This document shows positions 16,870 through 25,754 of a DNA stretch of 64,000 nucleotides, piece after piece (position 1 is the stretch's first letter; each line of letters begins with the position of its first letter). The stretch lies in NCBI RefSeq assembly GCF_029906645.1, contig NZ_JARYGZ010000001.1:248001-312000 (forward strand). Direction: 5' to 3'. The stretch comes from Sphingomonas oryzagri. Lineage in GTDB: Bacteria; Pseudomonadota; Alphaproteobacteria; Sphingomonadales; Sphingomonadaceae. The translations under genes and the position numbers were made by a program. Under the pieces are notes generated by a model, which was not told the DNA's origin, did not search any database, and was given only the letters and a program-made list of their open reading frames with translations.

Positions 16870-17931
16870 TCAGGGGCGGCGGGGCAGATACCGGTCGATC
16901 AGGGCAGCCCATTCGTCGAAACGCCGCGTCGATCGGTCTGTGTCGAAGCGATCGAGATTGGGATCGTAGCGTTCGGGGCGCCATCCCATCGCATCGAAAG
17001 CGGAGAGCCACATGTCCCGCGTCCACGGCTGCGGATCAGCTGGCAGGAGACCCGCGGCGCGATAGCGCGCTGCGTGGCGATCGAGTGCTACCGATCGCGC
17101 GTCCCGCCCGGAAAGCCTTTCGAGCATCGCGGAGGCCGCCTCCATCCCCTCCATCTCGATCGCGAGCTGGCGGTCATACTCCCGCGCCAGCAGCGCCATC
17201 GCGCCGGGACGGGGAAGGAGGGATGCCAGCCGTGCCGCCGCCGAGAAGACGGCCGCGATCGCGAACGGCTCGGCACTGTGGAGACCGTGCGCCGCTGTAC
17301 CGATCCGCAGCCATCGGCCGTGCCAGCCGGTCTCGGATTGCGGAGCCGCATGGCCTTCGCTGGCATCCACGATGAGGTCGGCGTCGATCGGCGTGTCGCG
17401 GTCGAAAGTGGACCCCGAACATTCGACGCCGCGCGCCAGTGCCGCGTCCTTCAGGATCGCCCTGTATCGTTCGCGCTCGACCTCCCAGCCGGCGACGATG
17501 CTGCGCAGCAGACGCGGATCGGCGTCCGGTCGCGGACTCCCGCCGGCCGCCAGCGCCGCGTTTGTCGAAAGACCGGCAAGTGCGGGCGCCTTGCCCTCGC
17601 TGCACAGCCTGATCCAGGCGTTGACCAGATTGCCGGGTTCGTCCGGATCGCCGTAGCTGCCGTAGGGGATGAGCATCTGGCTGCCATCATCCATCGCGAT
17701 CTCGATGCCGTGACGGGGCGTGCCGAACCCGGCGATAAGATCGGGCGCGGTGCGCAGCAGGCGGTGCAAGTCGGCCACGACCGGCGGGAGCGCGATCCGG
17801 CCGATTTCCCGTCGATGGGGCGGGGGGAAGACGACGAGCGTACCGGTGCGGCGCGACAGCTGGCGGAACAGGGCCGCGAACAGCCATGCCTCTACGCCGT
17901 CGCCGACGATCGCGATGCGCGCGCCGCTCAT
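16870..17931 (-). CDS. Degenerate tryptophan-halogenase-like flavoprotein
   Basis: The 353-residue protein begins with RIAIVGDGVEAWLFAALFR, a Rossmann FAD motif in which the halogenase GWMTA region is replaced by EAW. It lacks the FKLGIEF segment with the catalytic lysine and the W-x-W-x-I-P motif, both present in its upstream neighbour. The C-terminal third (MLERLSGRDA, PWTRDMWLSAFDAMGWRPERYDP) resembles the tail of halogenase-like proteins in sphingomonad and Caulobacter glycan loci. It overlaps the full-length halogenase by 4 nt (ATGA). It may be a non-catalytic partner; function unknown. Confidence 0.6.
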   Translation of the reverse strand: MSGARIAIVGDGVEAWLFAALFRQLSRRTGTLVVFPPPHRREIGRIALPPVVADLHRLLRTAPDLIAGFGTPRHGIEIAMDDGSQMLIPYGSYGDPDEPGNLVNAWIRLCSEGKAPALAGLSTNAALAAGGSPRPDADPRLLRSIVAGWEVERERYRAILKDAALARGVECSGSTFDRDTPIDADLIVDASEGHAAPQSETGWHGRWLRIGTAAHGLHSAEPFAIAAVFSAAARLASLLPRPGAMALLAREYDRQLAIEMEGMEAASAMLERLSGRDARSVALDRHAARYRAAGLLPADPQPWTRDMWLSAFDAMGWRPERYDPNLDRFDTDRSTRRFDEWAALIDRYLPRRP

Positions 17932-19421
17932 CCGCCCTGCACCATGTGCTCGATGAAGCGGCGATGCGGCGGCATCCGGCCGGCATGTTGCGCGATCAGG
18001 TCACGACCGCGCGCAAGATGGCGTTCGATCGCCTCGCGCGGTTCGCGGTCCGCGAGCGGGTGGTGGGCCGATGCCCTGGCGCCCAGACCGAACAGGATCG
18101 CCGCCCAGCTGGGTTCGCCGAAGCTCTCGGGATCGCGGATCGAGATTTCGCCGGTCGCCTCGAACAGTTCGATCTGTTCGGCCAGCGAGTCCGGGATCGG
18201 CTGCTCCCGCATCGCTTGCCAGAACGGCTCCGCGCGCCGCCCCAGCCGATAGTGCAGGATCACGAAATCGCGGATGCCGGCGAAGGCGTTGACCATGTAG
18301 CGATCATATTCGTCGGCCAGCACCGGGTTCAGCCCGCCCGACGGGAAGAGCTGGACGAGCTGACTGATGCCGCGCTCGATCAGGTTGATGCTGGTCGATT
18401 CCAGCGGCTCTAAAAAGCCGCCTGAGAGCCCGATCGCCACGCAATTGCCGACCCAGAAACGCTGGCGATGCCCGGCCTTGAAACGCAGCTGCCGGGGTTC
18501 GGCCAGCGCCTCGCCGTCGAGACCCTGGATCAGGGCGTCGAGCGCGGTCTGATCGTCCTGAAAGGCGCTCGCATAGACATGGCCGTTGCCGATGCGATGC
18601 TGCAGCGGGATCCGCCAGCGCCAGCCCGCTATGCCCGCGGTCGAGCGGGTATAGGGTTCGATCGTGTCGCGGTCCGCGCAGGGGACGGCCCACGCCCGGT
18701 CGGCCGGCAGCCAGTGCGACCAGTCCTCGAACGGCACGCCGAGCGTCTGTCCGAGCAGCAGGGAGCGGAAGCCCGAGCAATCGACGAAGAGATCGCCGCC
18801 GATCGATCGATCGCCCTCCAGGTGCAGGCGCGCGATCAGCCCGGTTTCGCGTGCCTGCTCGACCTCGACAATCCGACCCTGCACATGCGCGACGCCCGCC
18901 GCGATCGCCAGCTTTTTCAGGTGCTGCGCATAGAGGCTCGCATCGAAATGATAGGCGTAGGAATAGGTCGAGGCGAGCGACCGATTGTCGGTCGATGGCG
19001 GCTGGAAGCGATCGAGACGCGCGGCCTGCGCGGGCAGCGACCAGTCGTCGAGCGCCTCGGTCAGGCCGAGCCTGATCAATTGCTGATAGGGGGACAGGCC
19101 CGCAATCTCGGGGCCGTGATCGCCGAAGCCGTGGAAGAAGCTGTGCCCCGGTTCGCGCCAGTCGCGGAACTCGATGCCGAGCTTGAAGGTGGCCTGCGTC
19201 TCGCGAACGAAGGTGCGCTCGTCGACGTCGGCCCAGACGTTGAAGTGGCGGATGGTGGGAAGCGTCGCCTCGCCGACGCCGACGGTGCCGATCTCCGGCG
19301 ATTCCACCAAGGTGACGGTCGGCGCGTGGGGCGGGGCCATCCGCGCCAGCGCGAGCGCGGTCATCCAGCCGGCGGTGCCGCCGCCGACGATCACCACCCG
19401 CCTGATCGAAGCGCCTGTCAT
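17928..19421 (-). CDS. Flavin-dependent tryptophan-halogenase family protein
   Basis: The 497-residue protein has FAD motif VVIVGGGTAGWMTALALA, then FKLGIEFRDW with K80 at the place of the catalytic lysine of PrnA (K79). It also has the WRWRIPLQHRIGNGHVYAS block, which is the W-x-W-x-I-P motif, and GFLEPLESTSINLIERG in the C-terminal half. Such genes recur beside TonB-dependent receptors in Proteobacteria without a known halogenated product. It follows the TonB receptor in the same direction but is separated from it by a strong intrinsic terminator (19455-19489). GGGGG lies directly before ATG 19421. Confidence 0.85.
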   Translation of the reverse strand: MTGASIRRVVIVGGGTAGWMTALALARMAPPHAPTVTLVESPEIGTVGVGEATLPTIRHFNVWADVDERTFVRETQATFKLGIEFRDWREPGHSFFHGFGDHGPEIAGLSPYQQLIRLGLTEALDDWSLPAQAARLDRFQPPSTDNRSLASTYSYAYHFDASLYAQHLKKLAIAAGVAHVQGRIVEVEQARETGLIARLHLEGDRSIGGDLFVDCSGFRSLLLGQTLGVPFEDWSHWLPADRAWAVPCADRDTIEPYTRSTAGIAGWRWRIPLQHRIGNGHVYASAFQDDQTALDALIQGLDGEALAEPRQLRFKAGHRQRFWVGNCVAIGLSGGFLEPLESTSINLIERGISQLVQLFPSGGLNPVLADEYDRYMVNAFAGIRDFVILHYRLGRRAEPFWQAMREQPIPDSLAEQIELFEATGEISIRDPESFGEPSWAAILFGLGARASAHHPLADREPREAIERHLARGRDLIAQHAGRMPPHRRFIEHMVQGG

Positions 19422-19454
19422 CCCCCGTCCATCCCGGCGACGATGCTAAAGAAA

Positions 19455-19489
19455 TGGCGGGCGAGCGTCCATCGGACGTTCGCCCGCCA
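19455..19489 (-). terminator. Intrinsic terminator after the TonB receptor gene
   Basis: A 16-bp stem (19455-19470 with 19474-19489, one G-T pair) has a 3-nt loop. On the minus strand it is followed by TTTCTTTAGC, a U-rich tail. It lies 12 nt after the receptor stop and would attenuate transcription into the halogenase genes. Confidence 0.75.
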
Positions 19490-19501
19490 CAGTCGGGGGA
19501 G

Positions 19502-22500
19502 TTAGAAGGTCAGCCGCATCGAGGCGGTGTAGCGACGATCGCTGACGAACCAGGCGCGGCCCATCAGGCCGATCGACTGCTTCATGAGCACGCGGTTCTG
19601 CGCGTTGGTCAGGTTCTGGGCTTCGATCCCGAACGACACCTTGTCGTGCATGAACTTGAAGAAGATCGAGCCGTCCAGCTGGCCGTACGAGGCGTTGTAG
19701 GTCGGCAGGCCCCACAGCACGCAGTGATCCGCCGCCGTATTGCCGCCGCACTGCACGCCGCCCGCGGTGAGGGGCGTACCGTCAGACCCCTGCGTGCCGT
19801 TGACGTTGGTCGCCAGCAGGTACTTGCTCCGCCAGTTGTAGGCGAGGCGCACCGAGAGGATGCCCTTCTCGTAATAGCCGGTGAGGTTGTAGCTGTACTT
19901 CGACAGGCCTTCGAGCGGCAGGTTGCCGAAGATCGCGCCGTTGGTATCGACGCCGTTGATCGACACGAACGAGGCGCTGCCCGACTGCAGACCCGACGCG
20001 TTCACCTTCGTCTTGCTGTCGACATAGGTGAAGTTGGAGGTGATGCCGAAGCCGCTCAGCAGGCCAGGAAGGAACGTGAAGGCCTGGTTATACCCGATCT
20101 CGACACCTTTGATGTTGGCGGTGCCGACATTGTAGGGAGCGGTAAGCGGATAGGTGACGCCATCGAACACATAGGGTTCGGTGACGTTACGGATGATGTC
20201 GTTCAGGTGCTTGTAGAAGACCGTCGCGGTCAGCGAGCTGGCCTTGCCGAAATACCATTCGAGCGCGGCGTCCACCTGGTTCGAGGTGATCGGCTTCAGG
20301 TTGGGGTTGCCCGATGCGGTCGAGTTGAAATTATAGGTTCCGGTCGTCGTGTCGTACGAGGCCGACAGCGGCGTATAGGCCTGCAGCTGCGTGTAATCCG
20401 GCCGTGTCATGGCGCGGGCGACGGCGAAGCGGGCCTGCAACCTGGGCGTGATCTTGTAGAGCAGGTTCAGGCTGGGCAGGAAGAAGTGATACTTGTTCTT
20501 CGCGTTGATCGCCTGCGATTGCCCGTCGAACACCGGCCCGCCCGCCGGCGCACCGGAGATCGGGTTCGGCTGGACGATGAAGCCCTCGGCGTTCAGGTCG
20601 GTATGGACGTAGCGCAGGCCGACATTGCCGCTGAGCGGCAGGCCGAGATTGTCGAAATCGAAGTTCAGCACGCCGTAGAGCGCATAGCTCTTCTCGTGCA
20701 GCACGTTCTGGTTGGCGGCGGTGTATTGCGCCAGGGCGAAGCTGGGGCAGCTCGATGCCGGATTGATCTGCTCGCACAGCTGCGTGGTGATGTTGTGGAG
20801 CGCGATGTAGCTGCCCGGATAATCCGTCGCCTGCGACGTTGCCGGGAAGACGACGGCAAGCGGAACGTTCGCGCCGCCATGATAGAAATTGTTGCCGAAG
20901 TCGAACGTCTGGCTCGCCAGCGGATATTGCGACAGGTAGGCGAGCGACGGGATCACGCCCGGAACCTGCCAGGTCTGGCTGACCGCCTGCCAGTTGTAGG
21001 GCGTCGCCTGGTTGTTCTGGTGGGTGTTGGTCATGCGACCGCCGAACTTGAAGCTCTTCAGGATGCCGCCGGTATCCAGGTCGTAATCGAGATCGGCGCG
21101 ATAGGCCCATTCGTTGCCGACATTGTGCTGCTTCTCGTCCATCGTGAACGCCCAATAATAATTGGACGAATTGGCGATGTAGGAGGGATCGACCGAGACG
21201 CTCGGCACGCCCTTGGTGAGATCGACAGTCTCGCTCGGCAGGTTGATGCCGGTGGCGACGGTGGAATCGAAGCTCTTGTTGGTCGCATGAACGTGCTGCA
21301 GATCGGCCGACACATGCAGGCGCTCGATCGGGTGCCAGCTGATGTGGCCGGAGATGTCGGTGGTGACGGAGTTCTGGTCGGCGCTGCGGACGTCGTCGCT
21401 GAACGGCATACCGCCGCCGTCGGCCGGGTTGGGATCGGTCTCGGTGCCCTGCTGAAACACGCCGTTCTTGTCGAACTGGAACTGGGTGCCCGCCGCGGGG
21501 ACGATGTTGTAGGCATTGTCCTGCGCGAAGATCGCATGCTCCGCCCAGTGGAACTTGTAGCGCGACTGGAAGAAAGTGGTCGTGACCTCCAGATTGTCGG
21601 CCGGTTTCCACTGCAGCGCGCCGTAGGCTCCGAAGCGCTTGCGGGTGAAGTCGAGCCGGCGCCAGTCGATGCCCTTGGGGATATAGACGGTCTGGCCGGG
21701 GACGAGATCGGTGCGCGGATAATAAGGTTCGACCTGCACGCCGTCGGTGCGCGTGGCGCTGATCGAGTAGGCGACGTCGGCGATCACGCCGATCTCGCCG
21801 ATCGGCGTGTTCCAGCGATTGCTGTAGAGGGCCGAGAAGGACGGCTCGAGCTGGTTGCGCAGATCGCCGAGCGTTCCGGAAGTGGACACGCTGATCACCT
21901 GCCCCTTGGAATCGAAGGGGAGGCGGGTGCGCAGGTTGACGAGGCCGCCGATGCCGCCCTCGATCAGATCCGCCGACGGGTTCTTGTAGACGTCGACGCC
22001 GGCCAGCAGTTCGGGCGGCACGTCCTCGAAGCTCAGCACGCGGCCGCCATTGGCGCTGAACGCGTCGCGGCCGTTGAGTTCGGAGCGGACGAAGGTGAGG
22101 CCGCGAATGTTCACGCCCGATCCTTCGACCGAGAAGTGATCCGGATCCTGGCGGGAAATGAAGTGGTCGATCGTCACGCCGGTGATGCGCTGCAGCGTTT
22201 CCGTAACGCTGCGATCGGGCAGCTTGCCGATATCGTCCGCGCTGATCGAATCGACGATCTGGTTGGCGTTGCGCTTGATGCTGAGCGCATTGGCGATCGA
22301 GGCGCGCTGGCCGGTGACGACGATTTCGGCAGCGGCGCTCTTGCCCGGTGCCGAGGCGCCTGCCTGGGCCGGCGCAGCCGTGCCGGCGGGCTGGCCATTG
22401 GCCGCCGCATCGGTTGTCGTCTGCGCGAAAGCCGGTGTCGAGAGAGCGGTGAGAGCGAAAACCGCGACGGACGCACCGGCGCAAAGAACACCCATGTGGC

Positions 22501-22543
22501 GCGCGCGGACGGAGCCCGCGGGCGTCGAGATACCAGCCTTCAT
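19502..22543 (-). CDS. TonB-dependent receptor, large sphingomonad glycan type
   Basis: The 1013-residue outer-membrane protein has a long signal peptide ending about TPAFAQ. A low-complexity Ala/Gly linker follows, then a plug domain (EIVVTGQRASIANALSIKRNANQIVDSI, followed by GKLPDRSVTETLQRITGV). The large barrel ends in the aromatic C-terminus SMRLTF. This is the receptor class that takes up plant oligosaccharides in Caulobacter and Xanthomonas. ATG 22543 is preferred over ATG 22558 because GGAGGGG sits 8 nt before it. A perfect operator lies 45 bp upstream. It is the likely importer for xyloglucan fragments. Confidence 0.92.
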   Translation of the reverse strand: MKAGISTPAGSVRARHMGVLCAGASVAVFALTALSTPAFAQTTTDAAANGQPAGTAAPAQAGASAPGKSAAAEIVVTGQRASIANALSIKRNANQIVDSISADDIGKLPDRSVTETLQRITGVTIDHFISRQDPDHFSVEGSGVNIRGLTFVRSELNGRDAFSANGGRVLSFEDVPPELLAGVDVYKNPSADLIEGGIGGLVNLRTRLPFDSKGQVISVSTSGTLGDLRNQLEPSFSALYSNRWNTPIGEIGVIADVAYSISATRTDGVQVEPYYPRTDLVPGQTVYIPKGIDWRRLDFTRKRFGAYGALQWKPADNLEVTTTFFQSRYKFHWAEHAIFAQDNAYNIVPAAGTQFQFDKNGVFQQGTETDPNPADGGGMPFSDDVRSADQNSVTTDISGHISWHPIERLHVSADLQHVHATNKSFDSTVATGINLPSETVDLTKGVPSVSVDPSYIANSSNYYWAFTMDEKQHNVGNEWAYRADLDYDLDTGGILKSFKFGGRMTNTHQNNQATPYNWQAVSQTWQVPGVIPSLAYLSQYPLASQTFDFGNNFYHGGANVPLAVVFPATSQATDYPGSYIALHNITTQLCEQINPASSCPSFALAQYTAANQNVLHEKSYALYGVLNFDFDNLGLPLSGNVGLRYVHTDLNAEGFIVQPNPISGAPAGGPVFDGQSQAINAKNKYHFFLPSLNLLYKITPRLQARFAVARAMTRPDYTQLQAYTPLSASYDTTTGTYNFNSTASGNPNLKPITSNQVDAALEWYFGKASSLTATVFYKHLNDIIRNVTEPYVFDGVTYPLTAPYNVGTANIKGVEIGYNQAFTFLPGLLSGFGITSNFTYVDSKTKVNASGLQSGSASFVSINGVDTNGAIFGNLPLEGLSKYSYNLTGYYEKGILSVRLAYNWRSKYLLATNVNGTQGSDGTPLTAGGVQCGGNTAADHCVLWGLPTYNASYGQLDGSIFFKFMHDKVSFGIEAQNLTNAQNRVLMKQSIGLMGRAWFVSDRRYTASMRLTF

Positions 22544-22587
22544 TTCAATCCCCTCCATGCGGCCCCACCCTGATCCGCGCTATTCGA

Positions 22588-22601
22588 TGATAGCGTTATC
22601 A
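22588..22601. promoter_or_regulatory. LacI-type operator, site C
   Basis: TGATAGCGTTATCA matches all fixed positions and is almost a perfect palindrome. It lies 45 bp before the TonB receptor start. A direct repeat AACAGTTC at 22651 and 22662 and an 8-bp stem at 22671-22690 lie further upstream. Confidence 0.75.
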
Positions 22602-22703
22602 AATCATATGGCAGACGATTTTTCTTACTCGTCGGGCACGGGCCGTTGGTAACAGTTCAAAAACAGTTCGGCAACAAATTTTTGTTGCGCGCTAACATTT
22701 TCG

Positions 22704-24641
22704 TCAACGGATGACACGGAACGCAACATAAGAGTGCGGCGGAATGACTGTCGGCACGATATTGCGCGTGTCAGTATTGCGCCCGTCGGAGCTTTCGGCC
22801 GACGTCTGCGGTGCGGTATTGAGTGTCGCGCCGGTCTGCAGATCCTGCAGCGCGTGGCCTGCGATGTGCAGCGTAACCGGAGTCGCTTCCGCGCGGAACG
22901 ACTGCACAACGAACGTGTCGTTGTCGTAGGCGAACAGCGATACCTGCGCGGGCGCGTCGATCCATACCGGCATCGTTTTCTGCGCGACCGCGCGGATCTG
23001 CGACAGCACCGCCGGCGGCAGCGCATAAAGGTCGCTCGGATTTTCCGGAACGGTCAGCATGTAGAGCGTGCCGGCCGAATAATGATTCATCAGCAACAGC
23101 GGGAAGCCCTTGGCGCCCGCGACCCCGCGCACGATCGCCCAGCTGTCGTTGGTGTAGAAACGGACGTCCGGAAACAGGATCGGCTTCTGCGTCGCGTCGG
23201 CCGCATTGAGGCTGGTGCCGTTGCCGGCACCGAACCCTTCGACGAACTGGTCGATCAGCACGCGCCGGCCGGTCGGCGTCCATTCGGCGAGGTCGTGGAA
23301 GCCCTTGTCCTGCAGCGCTTCGACAAGCCCGGAAGTGACGATCACCGTCGCGCCGCGCTTCAGCGCCCCCTCGATCTTGCCGACGATGGCGGGATCGGCG
23401 GCAGCGGCCTGCGTCAGCAGGATGGTGTTCGCCTTGTCCGGAAAGTTCGGCGACAGCTCGATCGGCAGGCCGATCATGCCGAGATAATTGTGCAGGAAAT
23501 CCTCGCCGCTCGATTGGTAGGGCTTGTAGCTGGCGATGCCGATCGGGTTGCCGAGACTGCCGAGCACCTTGTCCACCGATTCCAGCGCGAGGCCCGCCGC
23601 GCGGCCCCAGCCTGGGGGCAGGTCATTACCAGAGCTACGCCAACGACGCAGTTCCGCCTGCCAGTCGAAGCTGGTTGCCTGGTGTGCCCACGGGCGGATG
23701 CCGGCCTCGGCCGCGTCGTCGTTGGACATCGGCCGCCAGTTGAACAGCGTGACCTCGCCGGTCTTGGCGAAGAGCGTGTCCCAAAGCTGTTCGGCGTAGC
23801 GATCGATGTCGCGGGTCGATGCCTCGTCCACCCAGCCGCCGGTGTTCGCGCCCGGCCGGATGTTGTCGTAATAGCGGATGATCTCGTAGCTCTCATATTG
23901 CTGGAGCAACTGGTCGGTGAGCGTGGGATCGCGCGATTCCGTGCCCGTGTGGATGCCGTCGAACATCCGGGCTTCCTGGTCGAGATCGTAGCCCAGCCCC
24001 TGGAAATGCTCGTACCAGTTCGGATATTTGATGATCATCCGGACATGGGGATTGGCCGCCTTGGCCGGCCCGATCACCAGATCGCGCGCGACCTTGCGCA
24101 TGGTGTCGAGCCGATATTGCGTCCAACTGCGCTTGCCCTTGGCGGCGATGTCGGCGTCGCTCTTGGATGTGTAGAAAAAGAAGTCGTCGAGGATCACCTC
24201 GTTGAAGTGCCTCGCCGCCAGCCGTGCGGCGCGCTCGCATTCGGCGCGGTCCGCCGGGTCTTCATAGTCGAACGTGCCGAACTGGCCGTTCTTGCCGCCG
24301 GCCGCCAGCGTGATGCCGCCCGCGGTTTCGATCCCTTTTTCGGCGAAATAGGATTTCACCTTCTCCAACTCGTCGTCGGTCGCGAAATCGTGATCGCGAT
24401 AGGCCTCGATATAGACCTTGTCGAAATGAAGCTGGGAGGCGGCGCGGGCATATTGCCGGTCGAACGTCGCGCGGTCGGCCAGCTTCCGCGCATCGCCGAC
24501 CGCGATGTAGATGGCGGCGCGGAAATTCTGGTAGCGCGCCGGGATCGATGAGGCGGGGGGCGCTGCCGGCGCCTGCGCCCATGTCGTCGATGCGGAGGTG
24601 GTCAGCGCCAGGATCGCGAGCGCAAAATGGCGAGGCTTCAT
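22704..24641 (-). CDS. Unrecognised secreted protein with GH42-like architecture
   Basis: The 645-residue protein has signal peptide MKPRHFALAILALTTSASTTWAQ. Residues about 40-330 look like a (beta/alpha) barrel: FRAAIYIAV, KVYIEAYRD (E79), NEVILDDFFFYT (D152, D153), VRMIIKYPNW and DGIHTGTESRD. Residues about 380-520 resemble a glutamine-amidotransferase-like trimerisation domain (TILLTQAAAADPAIVGKIEGALKRGATVIVTSG). A C-terminal beta-domain follows. That order is the one seen in GH42 beta-galactosidases, but I could not match the catalytic motifs to any family I know. Two operators precede it. A new glycosidase acting on the same glycan is the leading inference. Confidence 0.65.
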   Translation of the reverse strand: MKPRHFALAILALTTSASTTWAQAPAAPPASSIPARYQNFRAAIYIAVGDARKLADRATFDRQYARAASQLHFDKVYIEAYRDHDFATDDELEKVKSYFAEKGIETAGGITLAAGGKNGQFGTFDYEDPADRAECERAARLAARHFNEVILDDFFFYTSKSDADIAAKGKRSWTQYRLDTMRKVARDLVIGPAKAANPHVRMIIKYPNWYEHFQGLGYDLDQEARMFDGIHTGTESRDPTLTDQLLQQYESYEIIRYYDNIRPGANTGGWVDEASTRDIDRYAEQLWDTLFAKTGEVTLFNWRPMSNDDAAEAGIRPWAHQATSFDWQAELRRWRSSGNDLPPGWGRAAGLALESVDKVLGSLGNPIGIASYKPYQSSGEDFLHNYLGMIGLPIELSPNFPDKANTILLTQAAAADPAIVGKIEGALKRGATVIVTSGLVEALQDKGFHDLAEWTPTGRRVLIDQFVEGFGAGNGTSLNAADATQKPILFPDVRFYTNDSWAIVRGVAGAKGFPLLLMNHYSAGTLYMLTVPENPSDLYALPPAVLSQIRAVAQKTMPVWIDAPAQVSLFAYDNDTFVVQSFRAEATPVTLHIAGHALQDLQTGATLNTAPQTSAESSDGRNTDTRNIVPTVIPPHSYVAFRVIR

Positions 24642-24692
24642 CGTCTCTCTCCCTGTCCGCGTTCGAATCGATGATCAATTCGCCACGTTTTT

Positions 24693-24706
24693 TGTTACCG
24701 ATACCA
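24693..24706. promoter_or_regulatory. LacI-type operator, site D1
   Basis: TGTTACCGATACCA fits all ten fixed positions. It lies 52 bp upstream of the GH42-like gene. Confidence 0.7.
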
Positions 24707-24755
24707 TTATTGCTTGAAGCTGGGCTGTTCAAGCACCCGGAGCATGCCGCCGATC

Positions 24756-24769
24756 AGATATCGGTATCA
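24756..24769. promoter_or_regulatory. LacI-type operator, site D2
   Basis: AGATATCGGTATCA fits nine of ten fixed positions. It begins 63 bp from D1, about six helical turns, a spacing suited to looping between two repressor dimers. Confidence 0.55.
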
Positions 24770-24936
24770 TTCGGTGCGACAGGGTAGTTGCTGACTGCCG
24801 AACGCAGCCTTGTCGATGCCGGGGAGAAACACGGTCCCGGCCATTTGCATGGACATGCCTGCAGCGACTTCAGGCTCGGTTGACATGTACCGTCAACCGA
24901 GCGCGTCCTGGCCCTCGTTCGTGCCTCGTCGGTCGC

Positions 24937-24958
24937 CCGCACCATAGTGATGGTGCGG
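24937..24958 (-). terminator. Possible terminator of the esterase operon
   Basis: A 9-bp perfect stem with loop AGTG lies 14 nt beyond the stop of the SGNH esterase gene. No U-run follows, so termination may need Rho or the second, 11-bp stem at 24874-24902. Confidence 0.4.
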
Positions 24959-24971
24959 ATGTCGCCCCTGT

Positions 24972-25754
24972 CTAGCGCAGCGCGCGGTCGATCGCGGCCG
25001 TCACCACCGGCACCATGCGGGCGTATCCCGCCGCCGTCGGGTGGATGCCATCGCGCGTATAGGGCGCTGCCATCAGGCCGTGACCGTCCTGCAGCACTGC
25101 GTCGTAATCCGCATAGGCATAGCCGCGTGCCTCGGCGAGCGCGCGCAGGCGGGCGTTGAGCTGGCGAAGCAGTTCTGGGTGCCGCTCCTTCAGCACCTCC
25201 TGCGCTTGTGGCGTGTAATTGTTCACCGGCAGGATCGAGCAGAGCACCACCTTGATGCCGTGCGCGTCGGCTATGTCCGCCATCGCCTCGACATTGCCGA
25301 TGATGCCGTCGGGCGTCTCCTGCTGCATGAAGCCCTGCACGTCGTTGACGCCGCCGAGGATGACGACGGCCTTCGGGTGCAGCGCCACCACGTCCTGCTG
25401 GAAACGCAGCAGCATCTGCGCGGTGACTTGGCTGCCGACCCCCCGGTTGATGAAGGGACGGCCCGGAAAATAGGTGCCGAGGTTCCAGAGGTCCGTGATC
25501 GAATCGCCGAGGAAGACGACGCGCTTTTCGCCCGGCGCGGGCGGCGGCAGGGCAGCATCGGCGGGCGCATAGAGATAGCGCTCGCCGAAATCCTCCATCA
25601 GGCTGGGTTCCAGCGTCTGCCGGAATGGGCCGAGCCACTGGCCCCAATCCTTCTCGACGACGGTGCGCCGCTCGGGGCTGCTCTGGTAATGGGGCGGCTC
25701 GGTCGCGGCGATCAGGGTCAGCGCGAGGAGCGGCAGGATGGCGCGCCGGATCAT
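24972..25754 (-). CDS. SGNH/GDSL-family esterase, secreted
   Basis: The 260-residue protein has a signal peptide (MIRRAILPLLALTLIAATE). The SGNH blocks are in order: nucleophile serine in VVFLGDSITDLWN, NRGVGSQ (Gly block), VVILGGVNDV (Asn block) and DGIHPTAAGY (Asp/His pair). Relatives act as acetyl-glycan esterases, and plant xyloglucan is O-acetylated on galactose, so deacetylation is the likely job. Its ATG overlaps the stop of the preceding esterase by 4 nt. It is the last gene of the dehydrogenase-esterase-esterase unit that starts at 28290. Confidence 0.87.
   Translation of the reverse strand: MIRRAILPLLALTLIAATEPPHYQSSPERRTVVEKDWGQWLGPFRQTLEPSLMEDFGERYLYAPADAALPPPAPGEKRVVFLGDSITDLWNLGTYFPGRPFINRGVGSQVTAQMLLRFQQDVVALHPKAVVILGGVNDVQGFMQQETPDGIIGNVEAMADIADAHGIKVVLCSILPVNNYTPQAQEVLKERHPELLRQLNARLRALAEARGYAYADYDAVLQDGHGLMAAPYTRDGIHPTAAGYARMVPVVTAAIDRALR

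Larger units (their letters stand above)
24642..24971. other. 330-bp intergenic region: two operators and three inverted repeats
   Basis: No convincing gene is present. Besides operators D1 and D2 it holds three inverted repeats. GCTTGAA/TTCAAGC lies at 24712-24734. A perfect 11-bp stem GCTCGGTTGAC/GTCAACCGAGC with a 7-nt loop lies at 24874-24902. A 9-bp stem CCGCACCAT/ATGGTGCGG with a 4-nt loop lies at 24937-24958. The last two lie just after the SGNH gene stop and could end its transcript, although no T-run follows. Confidence 0.6.

Noticed and set aside
19454-22573. 1039-residue plus-strand frame opposite the TonB receptor
   Set aside because: Repetitive Arg/Gly/Val-rich shadow; the receptor on the minus strand explains the sequence fully.
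22651-22669. Direct repeat AACAGTTC twice, 11 bp apart
   Set aside because: Helical spacing is suggestive of an activator site before the TonB receptor, but two 8-mers are too little evidence.
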